Assembly (NCBI GenBank): GCA_030653975.1
Contig: JAURYH010000005.1
Location: 1 to 64,000 of the forward strand
Direction of reading: 5' to 3'
Source of the DNA: Hydrogenophaga sp.
GTDB lineage: Bacteria; Pseudomonadota; Gammaproteobacteria; Burkholderiales; Burkholderiaceae_C
Length of the DNA: 64,000 nt
Numbering within the stretch: the first letter of the stretch is position 1; the number at the start of each line of letters is the position of its first letter. Positions 30,315-42,318 of the stretch are shown here, piece by piece. The position numbers were made by a program, and so were the translations under genes. Below the pieces are notes generated by a model, which was not told where the DNA came from, made no database searches, and was given only the letters and a program-made list of their open reading frames with translations.

Positions 30315-31469
30315 TCAATCTGCGGGATGCAGGTGGCGCGATTCGGCATCGCTGCGGAACACGATGGGGATGCTGCGTCGCGTGGGCGCCAGCTTCACCA
30401 GCTGCACCACCTTCTCGTGGTGCGGCGACTTGCTGCACACCGGGTCGGCCTCGGTGGCGTCGCCGGTGATCAGGAACGCCTGGCAGCGGCAACCGCCAAA
30501 GTCCTTGTGGCGCTCGTCGCAGGTTCGGCAGGGGGCCTTCATCCAGCTGTCGCCGCGGAAGGCGTTGAAGGCGTTGCTGCGTTGCCAGATCTCGGCGACG
30601 GACGTGTCCTTCACGTTGGGCAGCTGCAGGCCGGGCAGGTCGCGCGCGTTGTGGCAGGGCATGGCCAGGCCGTCGGGCGCGATGGAGAGGAACACCGAGC
30701 CCCAGCCGTTCATGCAGGCCTTGGGCCGTTCTTCAAAGTAGTCGGGCACCACGAACAGCACACGCGTCCTGGGGCCGGTCTTGCCCTCCTGCTCGGCGCG
30801 GAAGCGGTTGACCACCGCCTCGGCCTCCACGAGTTCTTCGCGCGTGGGCATGAGGTGGTCGCGGTTGATCCAGGCCCAGCCGTAGTACTGCGTGTTGGCG
30901 AGTTCGAGGTACTCGGCTTCGAGTGCCACCGCCATCTCGATGATCTTGCCGACGTGCGGCAGGTTGTGCCGGTGCAGCACGCAGTTCATCACCATCGGCC
31001 AGTCGTGTGCCTTGATGAGCCTGGCCACGCGCTGCTTGAGTTCGAAGGTCTTGGTGTGGCTCAAAAAGTCGTTCAGCTCCTTGGTGGAGTCCTGGAACGA
31101 GAGCTGCACGTGGTCGAGTCCGGCGTCCTTCAGTTTCTGCGCGCGAATCGGCGTGAGGCCCACGCCGGAGGTGATGAGGTTGGTGTAGTAGCCCAGGCGG
31201 TGCGCTTCTTGCACCAGTTCTTCCAGGTCGTCGCGCAGCAGCGGTTCGCCACCCGAAAAGCCGAGCTGCGCTGCGCCGAGCTGGCGCGCCTGCTGCATCA
31301 CGTCCACCCACTGCGCGGTGCTCATCTCGGTTTGGATGCGCGCGTGCTGTGTGGGGTTGTAGCAGAACACGCAGTGCAGCGGGCACCGGTAGGTGAGTTC
31401 GGCCAGCAGCCACAGGGGCTGACCGATCACGGGCGGTTTGCCGGTGGGCGCTTCAGTCGATCCAGCCAC
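30315..31469 (-). CDS. pqqE: PqqA peptide cyclase PqqE (radical SAM)
   Basis: CPLHCVFCYNPT radical SAM motif; SPASM-type Cys-rich C-terminus. Confidence 0.96.
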   Translation of the reverse strand: MAGSTEAPTGKPPVIGQPLWLLAELTYRCPLHCVFCYNPTQHARIQTEMSTAQWVDVMQQARQLGAAQLGFSGGEPLLRDDLEELVQEAHRLGYYTNLITSGVGLTPIRAQKLKDAGLDHVQLSFQDSTKELNDFLSHTKTFELKQRVARLIKAHDWPMVMNCVLHRHNLPHVGKIIEMAVALEAEYLELANTQYYGWAWINRDHLMPTREELVEAEAVVNRFRAEQEGKTGPRTRVLFVVPDYFEERPKACMNGWGSVFLSIAPDGLAMPCHNARDLPGLQLPNVKDTSVAEIWQRSNAFNAFRGDSWMKAPCRTCDERHKDFGGCRCQAFLITGDATEADPVCSKSPHHEKVVQLVKLAPTRRSIPIVFRSDAESRHLHPAD

Positions 31470-31716
31470 GGCGTTGTCCTTCTTCCAGAAGCGACCGGAC
31501 TTCGGGCGCCAGGCCCTGCGCGTTGAACGCGGTTTCCAGCTCGGCGACGATGGCGTCGAGCGTGCGTTCGCCATCGCAGCGTTTCAGGATTTCCGCCGCG
31601 CTCGGGTTGAGCTGCACCATGCCTTCGGGATACAGCAGCACCCAGCGGCTCTGCGTTTCCTCGTACTGCAGGCGGAAGCGGCGTGAGAGCTTGGGTCGAT
31701 TCGGCAACGTACTCAT
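31453..31716 (-). CDS. pqqD: PQQ biosynthesis peptide chaperone PqqD
   Basis: RFRLQYEETQSRWVLLYPEGMVQLNPSAAEIL. Confidence 0.95.
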   Translation of the reverse strand: MSTLPNRPKLSRRFRLQYEETQSRWVLLYPEGMVQLNPSAAEILKRCDGERTLDAIVAELETAFNAQGLAPEVRSLLEEGQRRGWID

Positions 31717-31776
31717 CGCAGTGCCCATGTTGGTTGTTCGATGCGGTGCAGAAACCTGTCCGGCGTGCGTGTCAAT

Positions 31777-31860
31777 CCCAGCACACGCCGAAGATCCGGC
31801 TTTGCCGGTCTAAAGGCGTGGTCCCCCTGGGGGGAAGCCGCGAAGCGGCGCAGGGGGGAG
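31777..31860. repeat. Dispersed repeat family 2, copy F
   Basis: cccagcacacgccgaagatccggctttgccggtctaaaggcgtggtccccctggggggaagccgcgaagcggcgcagg; matches 40344-40430. Confidence 0.85.
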
Positions 31861-31864
31861 TCAT

Positions 31865-32596
31865 TCATTGACACGCCTTTTCAATCGCGTCCAGCATGGT
31901 CCAGAGGATGTCCAGCTTGAACTGCAGGATGTCCAGCGCGCGGTGCTGCGCTTCTCGCGTGTTGAAGTGGCTGAGCGTGACCTGCAGGCCGTGCTCCACG
32001 TCGCGGCTGGCGAGCGGGATGCGGCTGCGGAAATAGGCCAGGCCGCTGGCCTCGATCCAGGGGTAGTGCGTGGGCCAGGTGGCCAGGCGGTCCTTGTGGA
32101 TCTGCGGCGCGAACATTTCGGTGAGCGAGGAACACACGGCTTCCTGCCACGGCGCCCTGGCCGCAAAATTCACGTACGCGTCGCAGGCGAAACGCACCGC
32201 GGGCGCCACACCCTGCAGCGACCACAGGTCTTCGCGCGATATGCCGACCGCTTCGCCCAAACGCGTCCAGGCTTCGATGCCGCCCGCGGCCGAGCCCTCG
32301 TGGTCGCCATGACCGTCGTGGTCCAGGATGCGTTCGACCCACAGCCGGCGGTGCGCGCGGTCGGGCATGTTGGCGAGGATGGCGGCGTCTTTGCGCGGGA
32401 TGCAGATCTGGTAATAAAAGCGGTTGGCCACCCAGCAGCGGATCTCGTCGGGTGTGCAGCCGCCCGCGTTCATGCGCACGTTGAACGGGTGGTGGATGTG
32501 GTAGCTGCGGCCCTTGTCGCGCAGCTGGGCCTCGAAGGCTTCGGGGCTCCAGGCGGGCAGGTGGCTGTGTTGGCGGATGGCTTGGGCGATTTCCAT
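31865..32596 (-). CDS. pqqC: Pyrroloquinoline-quinone synthase PqqC
   Basis: [32 protein letters not shown]. Confidence 0.97.
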   Translation of the reverse strand: MEIAQAIRQHSHLPAWSPEAFEAQLRDKGRSYHIHHPFNVRMNAGGCTPDEIRCWVANRFYYQICIPRKDAAILANMPDRAHRRLWVERILDHDGHGDHEGSAAGGIEAWTRLGEAVGISREDLWSLQGVAPAVRFACDAYVNFAARAPWQEAVCSSLTEMFAPQIHKDRLATWPTHYPWIEASGLAYFRSRIPLASRDVEHGLQVTLSHFNTREAQHRALDILQFKLDILWTMLDAIEKACQ

Positions 32597-32606
32597 GGCC
32601 GGGGCT

Positions 32607-33524
32607 TCAGAACGTGATGTCCATACCGTCGTGGGCGACCTCGATGCCGTGCGCGGTGAGTTCGGCGCGTTCGTCGGAGTCTTCCACCAGCATGGGGTTG
32701 GTGTTGTTGATGTGGATGAGGACCTTGCGCACGCCGGCGGGCAACTGGTCGAGCTGTTCGATCATGCCGCCCGGGCCGCTCTGTGGCAGGTGGCCCATGT
32801 CGAGCGCGGCCTTGGGCGAGAGACCGAGGCGCTGCATCTCGTCGTCGGTCCAGAAGGTGCCGTCGATCAGCACCACGGCGCAGCCGCTCATGAGCTCGAT
32901 CAGCGCGGGCGTGACCTCCGCCAGGCCGGGCGCGTAGAACGCGCGCTGCTGGGTGGCGGGGTTGGTGATCAGCAGGCCGATGTTGTCACCCGGGCGCGGG
33001 TTGCCGCGGAACGGTGAATACGGCGGCGGCTTGGACGAGAGCGACACGGTCTGCACCTGCAGGCCAGGCAGGCCGGGTACGTTCACCGTGCTGCCGTCGA
33101 TGGGCAGTTCCTGGCGCTGCACGCCGCAGTAGTGCGACAGGATGCCGGTGATCGGGAAGCCGCTGGAGATGTCGGAGAACACCTCGGGCGTGGCCAGCAG
33201 GGGCAGCGGCGTCTGGCGTTCGCGCAGCATCAGCAGGCCGGTGACGTGGTCGATCTGCGCGTCCATCAGCAGCACGGCGGCGATGCCGCTGTCGCGGATG
33301 GCGCGGGCCGGCTGCAGCTCGGGCGCTTCGCGGATCTGGGCCAGGATGTCGGGCGACGCATTGACGAGCAGCCAGTCGGCTCCGTCGGCACTGATGGCGA
33401 TGGACGACTGTGTGCGCGCACGCGCCTGGAGCGTGCCACGGCGAAAGCCGTCGCAGTTGGGGCAGTTGCAGTTCCATTGCGGGAAGCCGCCGCCGGCCGA
33501 TGAGCCGAGAACCCGGATGCGCAT
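32607..33524 (-). CDS. pqqB: PQQ biosynthesis protein PqqB
   Basis: [33 protein letters not shown] fold. Confidence 0.97.
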   Translation of the reverse strand: MRIRVLGSSAGGGFPQWNCNCPNCDGFRRGTLQARARTQSSIAISADGADWLLVNASPDILAQIREAPELQPARAIRDSGIAAVLLMDAQIDHVTGLLMLRERQTPLPLLATPEVFSDISSGFPITGILSHYCGVQRQELPIDGSTVNVPGLPGLQVQTVSLSSKPPPYSPFRGNPRPGDNIGLLITNPATQQRAFYAPGLAEVTPALIELMSGCAVVLIDGTFWTDDEMQRLGLSPKAALDMGHLPQSGPGGMIEQLDQLPAGVRKVLIHINNTNPMLVEDSDERAELTAHGIEVAHDGMDITF

Positions 33525-33564
33525 GGTCGAGCCTGTTGTCCGTTGGGGGTGGGGTGAAGAAAAA

Positions 33565-33590
33565 AGCGCACGGAGGTGGGGCCGTGCGCT
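33565..33590 (-). terminator. Intrinsic terminator/attenuator between pqqA and pqqB
   Basis: 9-bp stem AGCGCACGG/CCGTGCGCT followed on the minus strand by TTTTTTC. Confidence 0.8.
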
Positions 33591-33618
33591 TTCCTTTCTG
33601 GTCAAAGCCCGTCGCGTT

Positions 33619-33693
33619 TCAGCGGTTGGCGATGTACATCGTGATTTCAAAACCGAAACGCAGGTCGGTGAAAGCGGGGGTGGTCCATTGCAT
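33619..33693 (-). CDS. pqqA: PQQ precursor peptide PqqA (24 aa)
   Basis: [24 protein letters not shown]; conserved E-x3-Y; not in supplied ORF track. Confidence 0.96.
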   Translation of the reverse strand: MQWTTPAFTDLRFGFEITMYIANR

Positions 33694-33778
33694 AGTCTGT
33701 CTCCGGTAGGTGGGTTGGCATGAAACATGTCTGCTAACTTGTCAGCACCACTGCTCTTCAAGCTGCACCCCATGAACA

Positions 33779-33793
33779 GCAATATCGATGCCA
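33779..33793 (-). promoter_or_regulatory. Sigma54 -24/-12 promoter of pqqA operon
   Basis: Minus strand TGGCATCGATATTGC, consensus GG-N10-GC. Confidence 0.7.
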
Positions 33794-34890
33794 TGAAAGA
33801 CCCATCTAGGGACAACCCTGAGGTGGCGCTTGCCGCGCGTCGGCACAGCGTCTGGCCAGCGCCGGCCTACCTGTCCGTCGGGCGCGGTCACCGCATGGCG
33901 TTTCGCACCGTGGGCAACCCGCAGGGCGCACCCTGGCTGCTGCTGCATGGCGGCCCCGGCAGCAGTTGCCAGCCGGGCATGCTCGCGCCGCTGGACCTGG
34001 CGCGCCAGTGGGCGATCGCGCCCGACCAGCGCGGCTGCGGCGCGAGCCGCCCCAGAGGGAAAACCGCGGCCAGCACCACCCACGCGCTGGTGGCCGATCT
34101 GGAGGCGCTGCGGCAACACCTTGGGGTCGAACGCTGGTCTTTGCTGGCGGGTTCGTGGGGCACGGTGGTGGCCCTGGCCTATGCACGGGCACACCCGCAA
34201 CGGGTGCAGCGCCTGGTGTTGCGCGGCGCGTTTGCGCTCAGCTGGCGCGAGGTGGGCGGGCTGCTGTTGCCGTCTCGGCGGGTGCAACAAACCCTTGGCT
34301 GTGAGGCGGCCTGGCCCGCCGCGCCGGGTGTCTCATTGCCCGCTGTACTGGCCCGGCTGAGACAACTGCTTCAAAGTGGAACACCCGGTGTTGCAGGCCT
34401 GCGCGTGTCGCGGCGCTGGGCCTTGCTGGAGTCGGCCTGCGTCTCGAACGGCATGCGCCGCGCGCTGCGGCAGGCGGTGACGCAGGCAACGCCTGCGCAG
34501 GCCGCCGCAATGCGGCGCGACTGGGCGGCGCTGCGGCGCCGGCAACGAAAGGCGCAGGCCAGCCGACACCGCCGCGCTGCGCGGCCGTCGGACCGGTTGG
34601 CGCTGCACAAATTCCGCATCCAGGCGCATTACCTGCAGCACCGCGGCTTTGTGCGGCCCGGTGCGCTCGATGGCGCCGTGACGGGCCTGGCGCGCCAGGG
34701 GGTGCCGGTGGACTGGGTGCACGGCGCCTGCGACACCGTCTGTCCGCCCGCCAACAGCCGCGCCTGGGCGGCCCTGGGCCGGCGCCTGACATCGAGGCAG
34801 GTCACGCTGACCGAGCCCTTGAGCGGCCACCTGGGCGGCGAGTCGGGCATGCTCGCGGCCTTGCGCGCGGTGGTGAGGAGACCCGGATGA
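33793..34890 (+). CDS. Alpha/beta hydrolase, prolyl aminopeptidase (S33)-like; longer starts possible upstream
   Basis: LLLHGGPGSSCQPG oxyanion motif, LAGSWGT nucleophile elbow, GACDTVCP, SGHLGG. Confidence 0.8.
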   Translation: MKDPSRDNPEVALAARRHSVWPAPAYLSVGRGHRMAFRTVGNPQGAPWLLLHGGPGSSCQPGMLAPLDLARQWAIAPDQRGCGASRPRGKTAASTTHALVADLEALRQHLGVERWSLLAGSWGTVVALAYARAHPQRVQRLVLRGAFALSWREVGGLLLPSRRVQQTLGCEAAWPAAPGVSLPAVLARLRQLLQSGTPGVAGLRVSRRWALLESACVSNGMRRALRQAVTQATPAQAAAMRRDWAALRRRQRKAQASRHRRAARPSDRLALHKFRIQAHYLQHRGFVRPGALDGAVTGLARQGVPVDWVHGACDTVCPPANSRAWAALGRRLTSRQVTLTEPLSGHLGGESGMLAALRAVVRRPG

Positions 34891-34942
34891 AGACGCCGCC
34901 GTCCGCGCTCACAGACGCGTCGCACAGCATGCAGGCCCCGCG

Positions 34943-35956
34943 ATGAGCAGCGTGTTGCTCCGCTGGCTGATCGCGCTGTTGTGCTTTGGCGGCTTCGTGG
35001 TGCCGTCGCACGCGGCCGACCCGTCAACCGATTGCGGGACGGTTGATGCCGTGCCCTGGCAGCCGATGGCGCCGGGCATCTGGGTCTGGTCCGCGGCCGA
35101 GAACGGCGAGGTGTCGCCCGCCAACGCCGGTCATGTGCTGCCCACCAGCGTGGTGGTGAGCCGCGGCGAGGCACTGGTGATCGACCCCGGCCCGAGCCAG
35201 CGCCACGGCCTGCGCGTGCGCGCGTCGCTCGCCTGCCGTTTCAAGGCGCGTGTGCGATGGCTGGTGAACACCCACGCGCACGCCGAAAACGTGATGGCCA
35301 ACTCGGCTTTTGCCGATCTGCTGGAAGCCGGTCAGCTGGAGATCCTGGCCAGCGCCGCCACGCGCAGTGCCATGCAGCAGCGCTGCCCGGACTGCCTGGC
35401 GAGCCTGACCACCCGCGCCGGTTCGGAGGCGCTGGCGGGCACGCGCACCGTGCTGCCCAACCGCGTGCTGGCGGTGGGCGAGCGGCTGCGCGTGGGTTCA
35501 CTGAGCCTGCGGGTGATGGCCATCGAGCCCGGCCACACCGAAGGCGACCTGGTGCTCTGGAACGCCCGCCACCGCGTGCTGTGGGCCGGTGGCCTGGTGT
35601 ACGACGGGCGGGTGCCCGAGCTCGCGCAGGGCAGCCTGGACGGCTGGCTCGCGGCGCTGCCCCGGCTGCAGGCGTTGCGGCCGCGCCAGGTGCTGGGCAC
35701 TGTGTGGTCCCGCGCGCCAGAGGCAGGCGATCCGCCTCCGGCACTGGCGGCCACGAAAGGCTACCTGACGGCGTTGCGTGCGCGGGTGTTATGGGCGATG
35801 GACGAGGGCCACCAGCCGCAAGAAACCGCCTGGGGCGAACTACCCGCCTACCGCAACTGGGCCGGCTACGAAGCACGCCACGGCTTCAACCTGCAACGCG
35901 CCTGGCGCGAGCTGGAGCCGGTGTGGATGAATCAGGGACCGGTACCGACCAAGTAA
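34943..35956 (+). CDS. Quinoprotein relay system metallo-beta-lactamase-fold protein (second copy)
   Basis: Signal peptide, NTHAHAENVMANSAF, PGHTEGDLVLWN, AGGLVYDGRVP. Confidence 0.82.
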   Translation: MSSVLLRWLIALLCFGGFVVPSHAADPSTDCGTVDAVPWQPMAPGIWVWSAAENGEVSPANAGHVLPTSVVVSRGEALVIDPGPSQRHGLRVRASLACRFKARVRWLVNTHAHAENVMANSAFADLLEAGQLEILASAATRSAMQQRCPDCLASLTTRAGSEALAGTRTVLPNRVLAVGERLRVGSLSLRVMAIEPGHTEGDLVLWNARHRVLWAGGLVYDGRVPELAQGSLDGWLAALPRLQALRPRQVLGTVWSRAPEAGDPPPALAATKGYLTALRARVLWAMDEGHQPQETAWGELPAYRNWAGYEARHGFNLQRAWRELEPVWMNQGPVPTK

Positions 35957-36020
35957 CCCGGCGCGCAATGCCTCCACCCCAGGATGCGGTGGAACCGGCT
36001 TTGCCGGGCCACTCGCATCG

Positions 36021-36138
36021 CCCCCTGGGGGGCTGAGGGCCGCGGCTCCAAGTCTGCCTGCGCAGACTTGGACAGCCCGAAGTGACACCGGCTCCGACGG
36101 TGGCGCGGCCTGCAGGGCACACCGAAGGCGGCGCGGGG
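36021..36138. repeat. Dispersed repeat family 1, copy B
   Basis: ggctgagggccgcggctccaagtctgcctgcgcagacttggacagcccgaag. Confidence 0.8.
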
Positions 36139-36140
36139 GG

Positions 36141-38306
<2,166 letters not shown>

Positions 38307-38573
38307 GTGATTTTCTTCATATCTGCTCCATGAATCAACACTGGGTATTCCCTGTGAGAAACACGATGTAGCAATTGCCTCCTTCTGGCACATAGCAATT
38401 AGCCCGCCACCACACAATGCCGCCAGCAGCGGGCGCCTGTGTCGCTGCGGATGTCAGTCTGTGACAGCTGGCCGGTCAGGCAGGGTGCAATTGATTCAAT
38501 TTGGAACACATGGACCGGGCACCGTCTGCCGGGAAAGCCGGGGGGACAGGAATTTCAGGTGGCTGGTCGCCAG

Positions 38574-38588
38574 TGGCCCGCATATTGC
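38574..38588 (+). promoter_or_regulatory. Sigma54 -24/-12 promoter of pedF-like gene
   Basis: TGGCCCGCATATTGC. Confidence 0.7.
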
Positions 38589-38631
38589 TGACTGGGGGTG
38601 TGAAAGCATTTTTCCAACAGGAGACACCCCG

Positions 38632-39129
38632 ATGAAATTCCCTCTCTTCAACAAACCCACCCGTACCACGCTGCGCGTGCTGGCCCTGGCGGCCAGTGGT
38701 CTCGTGGCCGCCGCCGTGATGGCCCACGGCGACGTCGTCCCGCAGAGTGTGGACACCACCACGCTGCCGCAGCTCGGCGCCAAGTGGCTCGATGCCAACC
38801 CCTACAACGAACAGAGCCCGGCCCGCAGCGAAGCGCTGCGCATCGGCACCTCGGCCTACAACCAGAACTGCGCACGCTGCCACGGCCTGGAAGCCATTTC
38901 AGGCGGCATCTCGCCCGACCTGCGCAAGATCGACGGCGATTGCACCGGCCTGGCGGACGTGGCCAAGAAAGCCGCCTGTTTCAAGGAAATGGACGACTAC
39001 TTCATCTCCACCGTGCGGCGTGGCCGCGTGCGCGATGGCCGCGTCTACATGCCGCCGTTCGAAGGCACGCTGACGCAGGAAGCGGTGTGGGCCATCCGGA
39101 CCTACATCGAAACCCGTCGCGAGCCCTGA
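38632..39129 (+). CDS. pedF: Cytochrome c-550 PedF-like (four-Cys cytochrome)
   Basis: NCARCHGLEAISGGISPDLRKIDGDC...KAACFKEMDDYFISTVRRGRVRDGRVYMPPF. Confidence 0.88.
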   Translation: MKFPLFNKPTRTTLRVLALAASGLVAAAVMAHGDVVPQSVDTTTLPQLGAKWLDANPYNEQSPARSEALRIGTSAYNQNCARCHGLEAISGGISPDLRKIDGDCTGLADVAKKAACFKEMDDYFISTVRRGRVRDGRVYMPPFEGTLTQEAVWAIRTYIETRREP

Positions 39130-39173
39130 AACCGTCCCCGCCGCGCCTTCTACAAACACATGAGAGACAAACC

Positions 39174-40085
39174 ATGCCGTCCGTTTCAAAAAGCTTTCAG
39201 GTGCTACCAACCCCTGCAACCCCCGGCTTGACCCGGCGGCAGACCCTGGCCGTGTTGATGCCGCTGGTCGCCGGGCACTACTCGGTGTACGCGCAGACCG
39301 AACTCACCGACCTCGCCCGCATCCGCGCCAGCGGCCTGCTGAAGGTCGCGGTCTACAAGGACAACGCCCCGTTCTCCGACGGTGCCGCGGCCGACATGCA
39401 GGGGCTGGACGTGGCGCTGGCCGAGGCGCTGGCGCGGCAGATGGGCCTGAAACTTTCGCTGCTGCCGTTTGACGCCGGCGAGAACATGGGCGACGACCTG
39501 CGCAACATGGTCTGGAAAGGTCACTACCTGGGCTACGGCCCGGCCGACGTGTTGCTGCAGGTGCCGGCCGACAAGTTCCTGGCGCAGAAGAATCCGCAGG
39601 TGATGATTTTTGCGCCGTACATGCGGCAATCGGTGGTGCTGGTGCACGACACGCGAAAACTGGCCGATGTGGCAGCGCCCGAAGACCTCCAGGGCGTGCC
39701 GCTGGCGGCAGAGCGTGGCGCGGGCGCGGCCAGCGTGCTCATGGGCTACGGTGGTGGCCTGTTGCGCAACCAGGTGTCGATCTACAACACCGGCACGGAA
39801 GCGGTCCAGGCCGCGGTGGACGGCAAAGCGGCTGCGGCCCTCGTGACGCGCGCGCAGGCCGAGTCGGTGCTGTCGCGCAACCCGGGCAGCGCCACGCATT
39901 TCCGCATCACCAGGCTCAATTTCAACAACGGCATCGCCGACACCGGCTGGCCGGTGGGCATGGCGATCAAGTCGGGCAACAAGGAACTGGGCCAGGCGCT
40001 GGAGACGGCGCTCAAGTCGCTGCGTGAGAGTGGTGAACTGCTGAAGATCTTTCAGCAGCACGGCATGACGCTCACCGCGCCTTGA
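39174..40085 (+). CDS. Quinoprotein dehydrogenase-associated substrate-binding protein (MoxJ-like)
   Basis: Periplasmic binding fold; LKVAVYKDNAPFSDGAAADMQGLDVALAEALARQMGL. Confidence 0.88.
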   Translation: MPSVSKSFQVLPTPATPGLTRRQTLAVLMPLVAGHYSVYAQTELTDLARIRASGLLKVAVYKDNAPFSDGAAADMQGLDVALAEALARQMGLKLSLLPFDAGENMGDDLRNMVWKGHYLGYGPADVLLQVPADKFLAQKNPQVMIFAPYMRQSVVLVHDTRKLADVAAPEDLQGVPLAAERGAGAASVLMGYGGGLLRNQVSIYNTGTEAVQAAVDGKAAAALVTRAQAESVLSRNPGSATHFRITRLNFNNGIADTGWPVGMAIKSGNKELGQALETALKSLRESGELLKIFQQHGMTLTAP

Positions 40086-40087
40086 CA

Positions 40088-40155
40088 GGTTCCCCCCTGC
40101 GCCGCTGCGCGGCTTCCCCCCAGGGGGGCCACGCCCTTTGACCGGCGAAGCCGAG
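40088..40155. repeat. Dispersed repeat family 2, inverted partial copy D
   Basis: ctgcgccgctgcgcggcttccccccaggggggccacgccctttgaccggcgaagccg, reverse complement of copy E core. Confidence 0.75.
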
Positions 40156-40343
40156 GTACTGGCCCCACCCCCGTCGCTTGTTCGCTTCGCGTAACCGTTC
40201 CGCCCCTCAAGGGGCAACGCGAGTGGCCCGGCAAAGCCGGTTCCACCGCGTTCCGGGTTGAGGCACATCGCGCCGGTTGGGTCCTTTGCGATGCGGCAGT
40301 TTGCTCCCGTGAGCCCACAGCCTCTCCGGAGCGCGTGCATCAG

Positions 40344-40430
40344 CCCAGCACACGCCGAAGATCCGGCTCCGCCGGTCCAAGGGCGTGGTCCCCCTGGGGG
40401 GGAAGCCGCGCAGCGGCGCAGGTGGGGTCA
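40344..40430. repeat. Dispersed repeat family 2, copy E
   Basis: cccagcacacgccgaagatccggctccgccggtccaagggcgtggtccccctgggggggaagccgcgcagcggcgcagg. Confidence 0.85.
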
Positions 40431-41546
40431 CCTTCTTGCTATTTTGCGGTACACCGTGGCCCGGCTGATGCCGAGCACGCGGGCGGCTTCCATCACGTTG
40501 CCGCGCGCTTCTTCCACCGCGCGGCGGATGAGCGCGGTTTCCACGTCTTTCAGCGGCACGCTGGCACCCATCGGCCGCTGTGGGGCGCTGCTGCTGACCC
40601 GGCCGTCGTTCAGGCGCGCCAGCACCTGCAGGCGCAGGCCCGACCACAGGGGCAGTTCGATGGCACCGCGCAACGCGCGGGCGGCATCGAACAGGCTGTC
40701 GGGTGGCACGGCGATCACGTCGCTGCAATGCGGCCAGGGCGCGCCGGCGGGCAAGGTCAGCATGTCGGCCGCGGCGCGGTTGGCGCCGGTGATGCGGCCG
40801 TCGTCATCCAGGCACACCAGACCGTCGCTGTCTTCGCCGGGCGTGCGGCCGGGCCAGTTCAGGCGCAGCAGCAGGTGGTGTGGCTGCGCCAGCGTGAGCG
40901 CGTTTTCAATGCTCAGCGCCGACTGGGTGACCAGGTGCTTGAGGGCAGGGCGTTCGGGTACGTTGATGCCGGTCAGGTCGAGCATGCCGACGCAGCGGCC
41001 ATCGGGGCCGAACAGCGGGGCACCCGCGCAGCTGTAGGCGCTGGTGTCGTCGAAAAAGTGTTCGCCGCGGTGCAGCCACACCGGTTGCAGTTCGGCCAGG
41101 GTGGCACCGATGGCGGTGGTGCCCACCGCCTGCTCCGACAGGTCCACGCCCACGCGGGCGATCAGGTGCGCCAGGCGGTTGTGGTGGTCGATCGGGCCAT
41201 TGACGTCGATCACCACCCCCTGGGCGTCGGTGAGGATGGCGAAGTAGCGGGTGTCGGCCATGGCGCGCGCAAGCTGCTGGATGACCGGCGCTGCCGCACG
41301 CAACAGCGGCTGGTTGGCCTCGATCACGCGGCGCATGGTCGAGCTGGAAACCGGGTCGAAAGCCAGGCGCTGCTCGGGCTGCAAGCCCTGCGCCAGGCAG
41401 CGCCGCCAGGAGCGCTCGATCCAGGGCTCCAGCTGCGGTGCCGCAGCGATGCTGCCGCCCTGGAACACGGCCTGGCGCGCGTTCTCGATGCGGGTGAGGC
41501 GGTCGGCCGTGGTGCTGGCTGCCGGAGAGTGCTGGCGGATGCTCAT
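40428..41546 (-). CDS. AcoR-like GAF/PAS Fis-family regulator lacking the AAA+ domain
   Basis: GAF-like sensor and C-terminal HTH VEEARGNVMEAARVLGISRATVYRKIARR; no Walker or GAFTGA motifs. Confidence 0.85.
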   Translation of the reverse strand: MSIRQHSPAASTTADRLTRIENARQAVFQGGSIAAAPQLEPWIERSWRRCLAQGLQPEQRLAFDPVSSSTMRRVIEANQPLLRAAAPVIQQLARAMADTRYFAILTDAQGVVIDVNGPIDHHNRLAHLIARVGVDLSEQAVGTTAIGATLAELQPVWLHRGEHFFDDTSAYSCAGAPLFGPDGRCVGMLDLTGINVPERPALKHLVTQSALSIENALTLAQPHHLLLRLNWPGRTPGEDSDGLVCLDDDGRITGANRAAADMLTLPAGAPWPHCSDVIAVPPDSLFDAARALRGAIELPLWSGLRLQVLARLNDGRVSSSAPQRPMGASVPLKDVETALIRRAVEEARGNVMEAARVLGISRATVYRKIARR

Positions 41547-41770
41547 GGGAGTGTCTCGTATTTGTTCAAATTTTTGTCTGCCATGCCAAAGACAGCATCA
41601 AGTATGCCAACGGCCGCGGTGTTTCATTTTGAGAATTTCCGTGGCCGACCCAGGCCGAATGAGGGATAACCCTCAAGCCGAAGTGCTTCAGGCAACCAAC
41701 AATGGCCAGGCAAATCTTTTCATATGCATGGCGCAGCACAAGTGGCGCCGCACCCCCACAGGAGAACCTC

Positions 41771-42247
41771 ATGCAGAAAGTCCTGCACATCAACCCGGAC
41801 AAATGCACCGGCTGCCTGCAGTGCGAAATGGCCTGCTCGTTCGAGAACTACGGCATCTACGCCACCTCGAAGTCGCGCATCAAGGTGTTCGACTTCCACC
41901 ACACCGGCAAGAAGGTGCCTTACACCTGCACCCAGTGCGACGAAGCCTGGTGCCTGCACGCCTGCCCGGTGGAAGCGATCACGGTGGACAAGATGACCGG
42001 CGCCAAGGTGGTCAACGAGACCACCTGCGTGGGCTGCAAGGTCTGCACCATCGCCTGCCCCTTCGGCACCATCAACTACGTGCAGGAAACCGGCAAGGTC
42101 CAGAAGTGCGACCTCTGCGGCGGTGAGCCGGCCTGCGCCGAAGCCTGCCCGACCGCGGCGATCACGTTTGTCGACGCCAACTGGACCGGCATCGACAAGA
42201 TGAAACAGTGGGCCGACAAGCTGGGCAACCAGCCGTCTGCAGCCTAA
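41771..42247 (+). CDS. Polyferredoxin subunit of AOR complex (AorA-like)
   Basis: Four 4Fe-4S motif sets: CTGCLQCEMAC, CTQCDEAWCLHACP, CVGCKVCTIACP, CDLCGGEPACAEACP. Confidence 0.9.
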   Translation: MQKVLHINPDKCTGCLQCEMACSFENYGIYATSKSRIKVFDFHHTGKKVPYTCTQCDEAWCLHACPVEAITVDKMTGAKVVNETTCVGCKVCTIACPFGTINYVQETGKVQKCDLCGGEPACAEACPTAAITFVDANWTGIDKMKQWADKLGNQPSAA

Positions 42248-42318
42248 AGACTTGCGGGTCAGACCACTCGCGCAGCGATGTGCTCTGGCCCCAACCGATC
42301 AAATCAAGGAGCATCAAC

